Source of the DNA: an uncultured Planctomycetia bacterium
GTDB lineage: Bacteria > Planctomycetota > UBA1135 > GCA-002686595
Assembly (NCBI GenBank): GCA_938003765.1
Contig: CALKYE010000166.1
Location: 62,001 to 126,000 of the forward strand
DNA length: 64,000 nucleotides
Direction of reading: 5' to 3'
Below, piece by piece: positions 55,186-63,926 of this stretch. The notes below the pieces were generated by a model. The model saw only the letters and a list, made by a program, of their open reading frames with translations. It made no database searches and was not told the origin of the DNA. Position 1 is the stretch's first letter, and each line of letters opens with the position of its first letter. A program made the translations under genes and the position numbers.

Positions 55186-57711
55186 TCAGGGAGTGAACGT
55201 GATCCGATAGCCGTCGGAGAGGTTGAAGTTCGAGCCGCCGGCGCCCGAGTCGCGGAACCAGGCCTGGAAGTTCAGCGTCACGCCCGCGGCGAAGAACGCG
55301 CTGGCCGGGAGCGCCGTGTTGTCGATCGCCCGGTCGAGCGCGCCGGCCACGGCCTGAGTGCTCGCGAAGCGGATCGACGGGACGCCCACGCAGCGCACTC
55401 CGTTGCCGAACGGGACTTGGATCGCGTTCGTTCCGAAGAAGAACAGGCCGATCGACACTCCCGGAACCGGCGCGGCGCGCAGCGCGAGGTCGTTGGCGGC
55501 GATGCTCGGCGTGCCCGTGGTGGTGATCACCGCCGCGGCGCCGCTCGAGTTGGTGGTCGACGCGCAGTAGCTCACTCCGATGCCGGAGCACGACACGCCG
55601 GTGACCTTGAAGCCGTCCAGGCCTGCCTCGACGATCGACTGCGTGCCGCCGTCGTTGGCGATGAAGCGCACGCGCATGTTCGCGCCCAGCGCCACGCCCG
55701 TGCTCTGGATCGACGCGCCGCTGATCGCGCTGGTGGCCCAGCTCAACCCCAGGTTCTGCGTGTGGCGGGCGATCTCGAACCACGGACCGGCGGCGCCGTT
55801 GGCGCTGATCTCGACCAGCAAGCGGTCGTCGCCGTTGGTGTTGGTCAGGTTGAGGAAGTAGCGGTACTCCAGGCCGGCGCCCGGCGCGCTCAGATCGAGC
55901 GCGGGCGAGAGGAGCTGGACCGCGCCGCCGTCCACGTCGGTGTTGCCGACCGCGTTCTGCGTGAGCCAGCAGGAGCCGCTGCCGTCGCCGTCCGCGGCCG
56001 GGTCATAGGCCCAGGCGGGATCGTTCACCGGAACGCCGCGCTGCCACTGCCCCGAGGTCGCGCCGAGGTTCGTCGGCGTCCAGCCCAGGTCGGACTCGAA
56101 GGTGTCCTGGAACGTGACCTGTTGCGCGCCGACTTGCGCGCTGAACGCCGCGCCAGGCGCGCCGGCGGGGAAGGTGATCAAGCCGCAGGTCTGCTCGGTG
56201 AAGGCGTAGTAGTACTGCGGGCTGTCCGCGCAGCCGAAGGCCGGCAGCGAGGCCTGGTACAAACCGCCGGCGACGTTCGTCATCGCGATCGGAGTGAAGC
56301 TGGCGCTCGGGTTCGCGCGCCAGAACAGGTTCACCGAGCCGACGACCGTGCCCGCGGCCGTGGCTTCGACCGGCGTCGAAGTCGCTTGCGCGAGCAACGT
56401 CGGCGCATCGCCGCTCAAGCCCGAGTAGGTCGGGAGGCACGCCTGCGCAGCCGCGGTCATGAACTGCGCCGAGGTCGGGTGGAAGAAGGTGGTGATGTTG
56501 CCCGTGCTGCCCGGGCACAGGTGGCAGTAGCTCATGATCGTGCCCTGGTTCGAGCACACCTGGCTCGTCTGGCACTGGCCGAAGTACTGCGAGGGCGGGC
56601 ACTCGTCGAGCGGCGGGCAGTAGTCGTGCGTGTGCAGCGCGTCGAAGTTGTGGCCGAGCTCGTGGGCGCACACGATGAAGTCCCAGTTGTTGGGCTGCTG
56701 CACGATGGGGAAGTTGATCGTGCCGTTGATGTTGCCGGACACAGCGAAGTTGTTGCTGTTGCTGCACAACACGTCGAGCCACGCCACGCCGCCGCCGAGC
56801 GAGGCGCCGCTCATGAAGTGACCCAGTCGCGCGCCGTTGGGCACGTTGCCGACCCACGCGTTGCGGAACTCGGTGAGCATCGCGCTCGAGCTCCCCGGCG
56901 CGTCGGGCGTGCTCCACGGGTCGGCCGGCGTCGAGTAGAAGCCGACGTACGGGAAGGTCAGGATCGTCGCGGCCTGCGACTCGTAGCGGTCGCTGATGAA
57001 GGCCCACAGCGTCGTCGTGTAGACCGCCTGCGCCGTGGTGTCGTTGAAGCGCTGGAAGTACTGGAAGTCGCTCTCGACGGCGAGCTTGCACTCGCGCAGC
57101 ACGCAGCCCGGCCCGAGCAGCGGCGCCGCGCCGTTCGCGCCGCCCACGCTGGGCAGCTCGACCGCTTCGCGCACCGGGCGCTCGGTCTGGCAGATCGAGT
57201 CGAACGCCATGCCGGCGGCGTTCAACGTGCGCTCGGTCACCATGACGACATCGCCGTTCCACCAGTTGCCGGCGGCGTCGGGGCGAGCGCTCAGGTGGAT
57301 GCGCTCCGCTCCGCTGTCGATCCAGCCCTGCGCGCCGAGCTGCGAGAACGACAGGAGCGTGTCGCTGCCCGGCTCTCCGACCACGCTGCCCTTCCAGAGG
57401 GTGAGGTCGGCGCCGGTCAGCAGGTCGCCGCGCTCGAGCCCGTCGACGTAGTAGCGAAAGCCCATCCGCTCGGGACGGATGCGCACGAGGTCGAGCTCGA
57501 CCTCGCGGCCGTCGGGCAGCGTGACGCCGGTGAGGCGGACCGCTGATTGGCTCGCGAGAGCGGCCGTGCGCGCCGCGTCGTGGCGGTAGAGCAGGCCTTC
57601 CAGCGCGGGCGCCGGGCCCTGCGGATCGAGCGGGAAGCGCAGCGTGTTCTGCGCGAGACCCGCACTGGCGAGAACGGAGACGAGCGACGCCGAGAGTGCG
57701 ATTCGATGCAT
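55186..57711 (-). CDS. Secreted zinc metalloprotease, reprolysin (M12)-like
   Basis: An 841-residue exoenzyme. Signal peptide 1-20 (ending GLAQ). Propeptide-like region to about 200, then the catalytic domain with the zinc motif H350-E351-L-G-H354-N-F-D-A-L-H360 and the Met-turn TIMSYCHLC, as in metzincins of the M12 group. A middle beta region includes a jelly-roll-like segment (YRYFLNLTNTNGDDRLLVEI, about 620). The last 130 residues (YCASTTNSSGAAA, PSIAANDLALRA, GLFFFGTN, PFGNGVRCVG) are the same C-terminal module as in the four S8 proteases. The open frame begins with a TTG nine bases earlier; ATG 57711 gives the best signal peptide. Confidence 0.9.
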   Translation of the reverse strand: MHRIALSASLVSVLASAGLAQNTLRFPLDPQGPAPALEGLLYRHDAARTAALASQSAVRLTGVTLPDGREVELDLVRIRPERMGFRYYVDGLERGDLLTGADLTLWKGSVVGEPGSDTLLSFSQLGAQGWIDSGAERIHLSARPDAAGNWWNGDVVMVTERTLNAAGMAFDSICQTERPVREAVELPSVGGANGAAPLLGPGCVLRECKLAVESDFQYFQRFNDTTAQAVYTTTLWAFISDRYESQAATILTFPYVGFYSTPADPWSTPDAPGSSSAMLTEFRNAWVGNVPNGARLGHFMSGASLGGGVAWLDVLCSNSNNFAVSGNINGTINFPIVQQPNNWDFIVCAHELGHNFDALHTHDYCPPLDECPPSQYFGQCQTSQVCSNQGTIMSYCHLCPGSTGNITTFFHPTSAQFMTAAAQACLPTYSGLSGDAPTLLAQATSTPVEATAAGTVVGSVNLFWRANPSASFTPIAMTNVAGGLYQASLPAFGCADSPQYYYAFTEQTCGLITFPAGAPGAAFSAQVGAQQVTFQDTFESDLGWTPTNLGATSGQWQRGVPVNDPAWAYDPAADGDGSGSCWLTQNAVGNTDVDGGAVQLLSPALDLSAPGAGLEYRYFLNLTNTNGDDRLLVEISANGAAGPWFEIARHTQNLGLSWATSAISGASIQSTGVALGANMRVRFIANDGGTQSIVEAGLDGFKVTGVSCSGIGVSYCASTTNSSGAAAVITTTGTPSIAANDLALRAAPVPGVSIGLFFFGTNAIQVPFGNGVRCVGVPSIRFASTQAVAGALDRAIDNTALPASAFFAAGVTLNFQAWFRDSGAGGSNFNLSDGYRITFTP

Positions 57712-57832
57712 GGGGCTCAAACGATTCCTGGGGATGGCGGCGATGCAGACCGCGGGACGAACTGCACTCTACGACGCCCTCCAGGGGCCGTGGGTTCCGC
57801 CGAGTCTGGCCGCGGGGCGCGGCGCGCGACCC

Positions 57833-59005
57833 TCAGGGCGCGTCGGGGAGCCGCAGCGTGGCGGTGTCGGCGAGCCGCGGCCGCTCGGGCAGCCCTGACG
57901 CCAGGCTCGCGAGCACTTTCTCCGCTGTCGCTCGGTAGCCGGTCAGTTTCCCGCCCCAGATCGCCACCAGCCGCGGTTTCGCCTCGTCGTCGTAGGTGAA
58001 GGTGACGTCGCGCGGGCGCGAGAAGGCGGCGCCGGGCAGCTTGGGCAGGACCCGCAGGCCGGCCCACGCGTCGAGCTGCGCCACGGGACGCGCCGGCATG
58101 TAGTGGCGGAAGGTCTCGAGCAGGTACTCGATCTCGCTCGGGAGCGGCGCGACGGCGGCCGGATCGCCGCGGTGCACGGTCTCGGTCGTGCCGACCATCG
58201 TGCGGCCTTTCCACGGGATCAGGAACACCGCGCGGCGGTCGCTCGGCGCCTCGCAGTAGTACACGCCGCGCTCCAGCACGCCCTCGAGCTCGAGGTGGGT
58301 CCCCGCGACGAGTTCGACCTCGAAACTCAACGGTCGCGGAGTGATGCAGCGCTGCACGTTCGCGATCCACGGACCAGCGGCGTTGACCAGCGCCGCGCAG
58401 TCGAGTTCGCGTTCGCCGCGCTCGCCGCGCAGTCGGACTCGATAGCCCGACTCGTGGCGCTGCGCCGACACGAACGCACACGGATGCTCGACGCGCGCGC
58501 CGAGCTCGAGCGCCGACGCGAGCACCGCGCGCACCAGCGCCGCATCGTCGGTCTGGCCGTCGAAGTAGCGGAACACCGCGCGCAGCCCGCGCGTGGTGAG
58601 GCCGTCGAGCTGGTCCCATTCGCGCCGCGGCAGGCGTCGGAACAAGTCGTCGCGGTCCAGGCCGCCGAGCGCGGCGTACATCGAGAGCCCGGCGCGGATC
58701 TTCCACGGCGGGCGCGTGGTCTGGTCGTAGACCGGGATGAAGAAGGGAGTGAGACGGACCAGATGCGGCGCGACGCGCAGCAGGATCTCGCGCTCGCGCA
58801 GGGACTCGCGCACCAGGCCCAACTGGAGCGTCTCGAGGTAGCGCAGCCCGCCGTGGATCAGCTTGCTCGAGCGGCTCGACGTGCCGATGGCCGGCGCGCG
58901 TTCCTCGACGAGGAGCGCCGAGTGACCCGCCGCCGCCGCTGCTTGCAGCACGCCGGCGCCGTGGATCCCGCCGCCGATCACGAGCACGTCGACGCGCTCG
59001 CTCAC
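57833..59005 (-). CDS. glpD: FAD-dependent glycerol-3-phosphate dehydrogenase, short form
   Basis: Oxidises glycerol-3-phosphate to dihydroxyacetone phosphate, feeding electrons to quinone. FAD-binding VLVIGGGIHGAGVLQ at the N terminus, then SSRSSKLIHGGLRYLE, CAALVNAAGPWIANV, GRTMVGTTET and IWGGKLTGYRATAE are all family landmarks. The 390-residue product ends about 25 residues after GGKLTGYR, so it lacks the C-terminal helical domain of E. coli-type GlpD (about 500 residues). Only about 120 bases separate its stop from the next gene, leaving no room for a frameshifted remnant. GTG overlaps the upstream phosphodiesterase stop (GTGA). Confidence 0.88.
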   Translation of the reverse strand: MSERVDVLVIGGGIHGAGVLQAAAAAGHSALLVEERAPAIGTSSRSSKLIHGGLRYLETLQLGLVRESLREREILLRVAPHLVRLTPFFIPVYDQTTRPPWKIRAGLSMYAALGGLDRDDLFRRLPRREWDQLDGLTTRGLRAVFRYFDGQTDDAALVRAVLASALELGARVEHPCAFVSAQRHESGYRVRLRGERGERELDCAALVNAAGPWIANVQRCITPRPLSFEVELVAGTHLELEGVLERGVYYCEAPSDRRAVFLIPWKGRTMVGTTETVHRGDPAAVAPLPSEIEYLLETFRHYMPARPVAQLDAWAGLRVLPKLPGAAFSRPRDVTFTYDDEAKPRLVAIWGGKLTGYRATAEKVLASLASGLPERPRLADTATLRLPDAP

Positions 59006-59751
59006 GGCGCGCCGCCTTCGCCAGCGCGCAGCTCGCTGAGCAGCGCGCCGACGGCGAAGGTCTCGAGGTAGCGGACACCGCGCTGCAGCAGCGCTCTGGC
59101 CGTCGCGGCGCGGTCCACTTCGTACACCGCGAGCACGCCGCCCGGAACGTCGAGCGGGCCATCCGCGGGCAGCTTGTCGAGGTCGCAGAACACCACGCTG
59201 GGCTCGAGCGCGGCGACCTGTGGGCTCGAACGCTGCTCCCACGTGATCAACACCGGTCCCACGGGCAGGTGCGTGCGCGCGCGCGCCGCCGCGAGCACGC
59301 CGACGTCGAACGAGATCAGCGTGCAGCGCCCGTGGATCGGCAGCAGCATCGGCAGCACCGCGTCGAGCACGGCGTCGACGCCGAAGCGTTCGATCGACAC
59401 GCGCTTGAGCTCCACGTAGGCGTGCACGCCCGGCGCGGAAGCGATCAGCGCGCTGAACTCGCCCAGGCTGGCCACGCGCTCGCGCTCGAAGCGCGCGCCG
59501 AAGCGTTCGCGTTCGGCGGCGAACAGCTCGCGCACGCGCGCGGAGTCGAGCTCGCCCAGCGAACTCGCGACGCCGCACATGCGCTCGAGCGTGCGGTCGT
59601 GCATCAAGAACGCCTCGCGGTCGGCGCTCAACTGCACGTCGATCTCCACGGCGCGCGCGCCGCACTCCAGCGCCGAGCGCACGGCGGCGAGCGTGTTCTC
59701 GGGCGCGACGCGCGCGTGCCCGCGGTGGGCGATCAAGCGATCGGCGAACAT
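59002..59751 (-). CDS. Glycerophosphodiester phosphodiesterase
   Basis: A 249-residue TIM-barrel enzyme releasing glycerol-3-phosphate from glycerophosphodiesters. LIAHRGHARVAPENTLAAV holds the catalytic HRG and PEN motifs; EIDVQLSADREAFLMHD is the metal/catalytic segment; YVELKR follows. No signal peptide, so cytoplasmic (UgpQ type). ATG 59751 is chosen because GGAGAG lies just upstream; an ATG at 59766 is also in frame. Its product is the substrate of the glpD enzyme encoded downstream with a 4-base overlap. It diverges from xylA over about 90 bases. Confidence 0.92.
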   Translation of the reverse strand: MFADRLIAHRGHARVAPENTLAAVRSALECGARAVEIDVQLSADREAFLMHDRTLERMCGVASSLGELDSARVRELFAAERERFGARFERERVASLGEFSALIASAPGVHAYVELKRVSIERFGVDAVLDAVLPMLLPIHGRCTLISFDVGVLAAARARTHLPVGPVLITWEQRSSPQVAALEPSVVFCDLDKLPADGPLDVPGGVLAVYEVDRAATARALLQRGVRYLETFAVGALLSELRAGEGGAP

Positions 59752-59840
59752 GCTGCTCTCCAGCATCGAACGCGGAAGGCGCCCAAGTCCAGTGTCGCTA
59801 CCATGCCGCGCCCGCATTCGTCCGACCACGGAGCCCCGCC

Positions 59841-61013
59841 ATGGACCCCTTCGATCCGACCCCCGACGACCGCTTCACTTTCGGCCTGTGGACCGTCGGC
59901 AACACCGGCCGGGACCCGTTCGGCGAGGCCGTGCGCGCGCCGCTTCCGCCGACCACGATCGTGCGGCGTCTGAGCGAGTGCGGCGCCTGGGGCGTGAACC
60001 TGCACGACAACGACCTCGTGCCGATGGGCTCGAGCGCGGCGCAGCGCGACGCGATCGTCCGCGAGTTCAAGGCGGCGCTCGAGGAGCACGGCCTGTGCGT
60101 CCCGATGGCGACCACGAACCTGTTCTCGCACCCGGTGTTCAAGGACGGCGCCTTCAGCTCCAACGATCCCAAGGTGCGCGCCTTCGCGCTGCGCAAGACG
60201 ATGGACGCGATCGATCTGGGCGTCGAGCTCGGGGCGAAGACCTACGTGTTCTGGGGCGGGCGCGAGGGCAGCGAAGCGGACGCCTGCCGCGATCCGCGCA
60301 CGGCCGTGGCGCGCATGCGCGATGCGCTCGACTACCTGTGCGAGTACGTCGTCGACCAGGGCTACGAGTTGAAGTTCGCGCTCGAGGCCAAGCCCAACGA
60401 ACCGCGCGGCGACATCTACCTCGCCACCACGGGGCACATGCTGGCCTTCATCTCCACGCTGGCGCGCTCGGAGATGGTGGGCGTGAACCCCGAAGTCGCG
60501 CACGAGAACATGGCCGGGCTCTCGTTCGTGCACGGCGTCGCGCAGGCGATGGAGGCGGGCAAGCTGTTCCACATCGACCTCAACGCGCAGAAGATCGGGC
60601 GCTACGACCAGGACCTGCGCTTCGGCTCCGAGGACGTGCGCCAGGCGTTCCTGCTGGTGCGCTTGCTCGAAGGCACGAGCGGCACGGCGCGCTACGACGG
60701 CCCGCGCCACTTCGACGCCCACGCCTACCGCACGGAGGACGCTGAGGGCGTGTGGGACTTCGCGCGCGGCTGCATGCGCACCTACAAGATCCTCAAGGCG
60801 CGCGCGCAGGCCTTCGACGCCGATCCCGCGGTGCGCGAGCTCATCGCCGAGCAGCGCGACGCCGTGCTCGAGCCCCTGTGCAAGGGCTACTCGCGCGAGA
60901 AGGCCGCGAAGCTGCGCGCCACGCCGCTCGATCCGACGCAACTCGCCGCGCGCGGCCTGCGCTACGAGCGCCTCGACCAACTGATGATGGAGCACCTCCT
61001 CGGTGTCCGCTGA
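59841..61013 (+). CDS. xylA: Xylose isomerase
   Basis: Converts D-xylose to D-xylulose. The 390-residue product matches the shorter class I enzymes: FTFGLWTVGNTGRDPFG at the N terminus, catalytic His in NLHDNDLVPMG, FWGGREGSE, metal ligands in LEAKPNEPRGDIYL and HIDLNAQKIGRYDQDLRFG. All active-site residues I can place are present. GGAG eight bases before the ATG. It overlaps xylB by 11 bases, so the two are translated from one message. Confidence 0.95.
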   Translation: MDPFDPTPDDRFTFGLWTVGNTGRDPFGEAVRAPLPPTTIVRRLSECGAWGVNLHDNDLVPMGSSAAQRDAIVREFKAALEEHGLCVPMATTNLFSHPVFKDGAFSSNDPKVRAFALRKTMDAIDLGVELGAKTYVFWGGREGSEADACRDPRTAVARMRDALDYLCEYVVDQGYELKFALEAKPNEPRGDIYLATTGHMLAFISTLARSEMVGVNPEVAHENMAGLSFVHGVAQAMEAGKLFHIDLNAQKIGRYDQDLRFGSEDVRQAFLLVRLLEGTSGTARYDGPRHFDAHAYRTEDAEGVWDFARGCMRTYKILKARAQAFDADPAVRELIAEQRDAVLEPLCKGYSREKAAKLRATPLDPTQLAARGLRYERLDQLMMEHLLGVR

Positions 61014-62484
61014 GCGCGCGCTCCACCTCGGACTCGACGTCGGCACGCAGGGGACGAAGGCGCTGCTGATCGACCCGCGGCGGCGCGCGATCGTCGCGGC
61101 GGCGTCGAGCTCGTACGAGCTGATCGAGGGCTTGCCGCAGGGCGCGGCGGAGCAGCATCCCGACACGTGGGCCGCGGCGATCCGCGACTGCGTCGGGCAG
61201 GTGTTCGCTCGCAGCGGCGCGCGACCCGCGGAACTCGCCGGCGTCGGCGTGAGCGGACAGCAGCACGGCTGCGTGGTGCTCGACGAGCGCGACCAGGTCA
61301 TTCGACCCGCGAAGCTGTGGTGTGACACGTCGACCGCGGACGAAGCGCGCGAGCTGTCGGCTGTCCTCGGACGCAACGTTCCGACCGGCTTCACCGCTTC
61401 GAAGCTCCTGTGGCTCGCCCGGCGCGAGCCGCACAACTTCGCGCTCGTCAGGCGCGTGCTGCTTCCACACGAGTGGGTCAACTTCCAGCTCACGGGCCGA
61501 GCCACGGCCGAGCCCGGCGACGCCTCCGGCACCGGGTTCTTCGACGTTCGTTCCCGTCGCTACGACGCGCGCGCGCTGGCGGCGATCGACGCGCGACTGG
61601 AGAACTGCCTGCCGCAGTTGATCGAGAGTTCGGCGCTCGCTGGCGAGCTCACCTCGAGCGGCGCGCGTTGGCTCGGACTGGACGCCGCCGCCGCGGGCGC
61701 GTGCGTGTCGTCGGGCGGCGGCGACAACATGATGAGCGCGATCGGCAGCGGCGCGGTCGAGCCCGGGGCCGTCACGCTGAGCCTCGGCACGTCGGCGACC
61801 GTGTTCGCCTTCAGCGCGACCCCCTGCGTCGACCCCGAGGGGCTCATCGCGGCGTTCTGCGACTCGACCGGCGGCTGGCTGCCGCTGTTGTGCGTGATGA
61901 ACGCGACCGGAGTGCTCGAGGAGTGCTCCGCGGCTTTCGAGCGCGACCTCGACGAACTCACCGCCGCGGCTCGGCTCGCGCCCGCCGGATGCGAGGGCGC
62001 GCTGCTGGTCCCTTACTTCGTCGGCGAACGCGTGCCCGACCTGCCGCACTCGAGCGGCGCGCTGCTCGGTCTGCGGCCGGGCCAGTTGCGCGCGGGCGTC
62101 GTGTTCCGCGCGGCGCTCGAGGGCGTGGCGCTCAACCTCGCGTGGGGCGTCGAACGGATGCGCGCGCTGGGCGTGGCGGTGAAGCGCGTGCGCGCGGTCG
62201 GCGGCGGCGCGCGCAACGAGCTGTGGCGCTCGATCCTCGCCAGCGCGCTCGACGCTCCCGTGCAGCCGCTCGAGAACCCCGAGTCGGCCGCCCTCGGCGC
62301 GGCGCTCCAGTCGCTGTGGGCCTGCGCTCGCGCTGCGGGCGCCTCGGAGTCGATCGTCGACGTCGCGCGACCGTGGGTCCGCGAGTCCGGCCCCGCCAGC
62401 GAGCCGCGCGGCGAGTGGGTCGAGCGCTACCGCGAGTCGGGCGCGCGCTTCCGCGAGTCGGTCGGAAAACTCTTCGCCCGCTGA
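61003..62484 (+). CDS. xylB: Xylulokinase
   Basis: Phosphorylates D-xylulose to xylulose-5-phosphate, entering the pentose phosphate pathway. A 493-residue FGGY-family kinase: LGLDVGTQGTKALLID phosphate-binding loop, GVGVSGQQHGCVVLD with the substrate-contacting region, and in the second half GAVTLSLGTSATVFA and VRAVGGGARNELWRSI. Length is normal. GTG start lies inside xylA, 11 bases before its stop. No regulator or xylose transporter gene is adjacent. Confidence 0.94.
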   Translation: MSAERALHLGLDVGTQGTKALLIDPRRRAIVAAASSSYELIEGLPQGAAEQHPDTWAAAIRDCVGQVFARSGARPAELAGVGVSGQQHGCVVLDERDQVIRPAKLWCDTSTADEARELSAVLGRNVPTGFTASKLLWLARREPHNFALVRRVLLPHEWVNFQLTGRATAEPGDASGTGFFDVRSRRYDARALAAIDARLENCLPQLIESSALAGELTSSGARWLGLDAAAAGACVSSGGGDNMMSAIGSGAVEPGAVTLSLGTSATVFAFSATPCVDPEGLIAAFCDSTGGWLPLLCVMNATGVLEECSAAFERDLDELTAAARLAPAGCEGALLVPYFVGERVPDLPHSSGALLGLRPGQLRAGVVFRAALEGVALNLAWGVERMRALGVAVKRVRAVGGGARNELWRSILASALDAPVQPLENPESAALGAALQSLWACARAAGASESIVDVARPWVRESGPASEPRGEWVERYRESGARFRESVGKLFAR

Positions 62485-62582
62485 CACGCGCGGCGCCTGC
62501 GCGGACAAAAAGCGCGTTCGCCGCGCTTCACTTCCGCTCGCGCCCGCGTCGATGACCTCAACGCTCGGGCTCGCATGGGGAC

Positions 62583-62603
62583 CTGCCGCAGGGAGAGCGG
62601 CAG
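62583..62603 (+). repeat. Small stem-loop in the prepilin leader
   Basis: CTGCCGC, loop AGGGAGA, GCGGCAG, about 70 bases before the first prepilin ATG. Could be part of a structured leader or chance. Confidence 0.25.
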
Positions 62604-62671
62604 ACGCGGCCTGAGAAGCGACGGAGTGTGGGCAGGGGAACGGACGCTGATCGGCGTCGGTCAGGGGAGAA

Positions 62672-63094
62672 ATGCGAGCAGGGAAGCACATTAGGCGAGG
62701 TCGCGCAGGCGCGCGCGGCTTCACCATGCTCGAGGTCATGTTCGGCACGTTGGTGCTGACGATCTCGCTCCTGGCTGCGTTCACCAGCCAGCTCCTCTCG
62801 CTGAACCTCGTGCGCACTGCGCGCGACGTGAACACGGCGACGAGTGAGCTGACGGCGGCGCTCGAGGAAGTGATCACGCCCAACATCGACTCCATTCCGA
62901 CCGCGTTCGCGCCCGGCGCCGCGATCGCGAAGTACCAGGGACGCGCGTTGCGCGACGAGACCGTGGTCGTGAACTACCCCAATTTCGCCGGGGGCTCCGT
63001 GCCCAATCCGTTGGAAGTGGTGGTGACGATCAATTGGACGGCGTGGAACGGGCGCGCGACGTCGCTCTCGCTGTCGACCCTGAAGGCGCGCTGA
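62672..63094 (+). CDS. Prepilin-type protein 1 (type IV pilin / pseudopilin, GspI-PilV-like)
   Basis: A 140-residue protein with a basic leader and a class III signal: cleavage after Gly in RGFTMLEVMFGTLVL, leaving Phe1 and Glu5, followed by a hydrophobic helix of about 20 residues. The short globular part has no recognised fold. GGGGAG precedes the ATG. It is the first of three consecutive genes with such leaders, which resembles minor-pilin or type II secretion pseudopilin operons. Whether it belongs to a pilus or a secretion system cannot be decided from this edge of the cluster. Confidence 0.85.
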   Translation: MRAGKHIRRGRAGARGFTMLEVMFGTLVLTISLLAAFTSQLLSLNLVRTARDVNTATSELTAALEEVITPNIDSIPTAFAPGAAIAKYQGRALRDETVVVNYPNFAGGSVPNPLEVVVTINWTAWNGRATSLSLSTLKAR

Positions 63095-63111
63095 GCCGCG
63101 AGGAGCTGCAC

Positions 63112-63819
63112 ATGAAGACCTTTCAACCCAAGCTCGAAGCGCGACGTCGGCGACGTGCGGGCGCGACCGTGCTCGAAATCGCCGTGTCGAGTCTGCTCCT
63201 GATGATGACCGCCGGCGCCACCGTGCGCTCGGTGATGGACATGCAGGGCGCCGCCACGATCACGACCGCCTCGACCAAGCTCACCGAGCAGGGCGAGCGA
63301 GCCATGGCGCGCATCATCAACGACCTGCGCCGCTCGGGGTTCGCCACCGTCGGCGCCAAGACCTACCCGCACCTGTTCGAGGACGGCGACGCGGCGATGG
63401 AGTTCGACGCGCACGACTACGAACCGGCCGAGCAGTCGGTGGCCGTCGGCGAGCCCGGCTACGTGACGCCGCGCTCCATCGTGTTCCTCCAGCCCGCGGA
63501 CAACGACGTGATGGGCGACCCGGGCTACGGACGACCCGACGTGGACGTCAACGGCCAGTTGGTGTGGGCGGCCGAGGAATTCAGCTACGTCGTGGTGAGC
63601 GTCAACGGCCGCAACCAACTCCAGCGTCGCGTCGATGCGGGCTCGCCAGTCGTGCTCGCGAGCGATGTCGAGTGGGTGCGCTTCGACGACTCCGCGACGC
63701 CCGGCGTGTCGCTGCCGGCCAACGCGCTGCGCATTCGACTGGCCTTGCGCGACGTGGACGCGGAGGGGCGCGTCCTCACGTGGAGCGGCGAGGCCACGGT
63801 GCGTTTGCGCAACGGATGA
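63112..63819 (+). CDS. Prepilin-type protein 2 (PilW/GspJ-like)
   Basis: A 235-residue protein. Basic leader, then AGATVLEIAVSSLLLMM: cleavage after Gly gives Ala1 and Glu5, with the usual hydrophobic helix. The size and the start of the globular domain (STKLTEQGERAMARIINDLR, RSGF) resemble PilW/GspJ-type minor pilins. GAGGAG eight bases upstream supports ATG 63112. Starts 17 bases after the previous gene. Likely processed by a prepilin peptidase encoded elsewhere. Confidence 0.82.
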   Translation: MKTFQPKLEARRRRRAGATVLEIAVSSLLLMMTAGATVRSVMDMQGAATITTASTKLTEQGERAMARIINDLRRSGFATVGAKTYPHLFEDGDAAMEFDAHDYEPAEQSVAVGEPGYVTPRSIVFLQPADNDVMGDPGYGRPDVDVNGQLVWAAEEFSYVVVSVNGRNQLQRRVDAGSPVVLASDVEWVRFDDSATPGVSLPANALRIRLALRDVDAEGRVLTWSGEATVRLRNG

Positions 63820-63926
63820 ACCACAGGCGCGCCTGCGCGAGAGCTGCGAGCACGCGCGCGCGCCACGGGTGAGCAGGTGAGTGTTTCGAAGGGGTGGGGA
63901 ACGCGCGCGAGCGCGGAGGGTGGAGC

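Noticed and set aside
57712..57832. Possible frameshifted C-terminal remnant of glpD
   Set aside because: Only about 120 bases lie between the glpD stop and the next gene's start, too few for the missing domain.
62611..62652. CTGAGA and CTGATC upstream of the prepilin genes, recalling a TPP riboswitch
   Set aside because: Spacing and the surrounding conserved core do not fit, and the downstream genes are not thiamine-related. No c-di-GMP riboswitch core was seen either.
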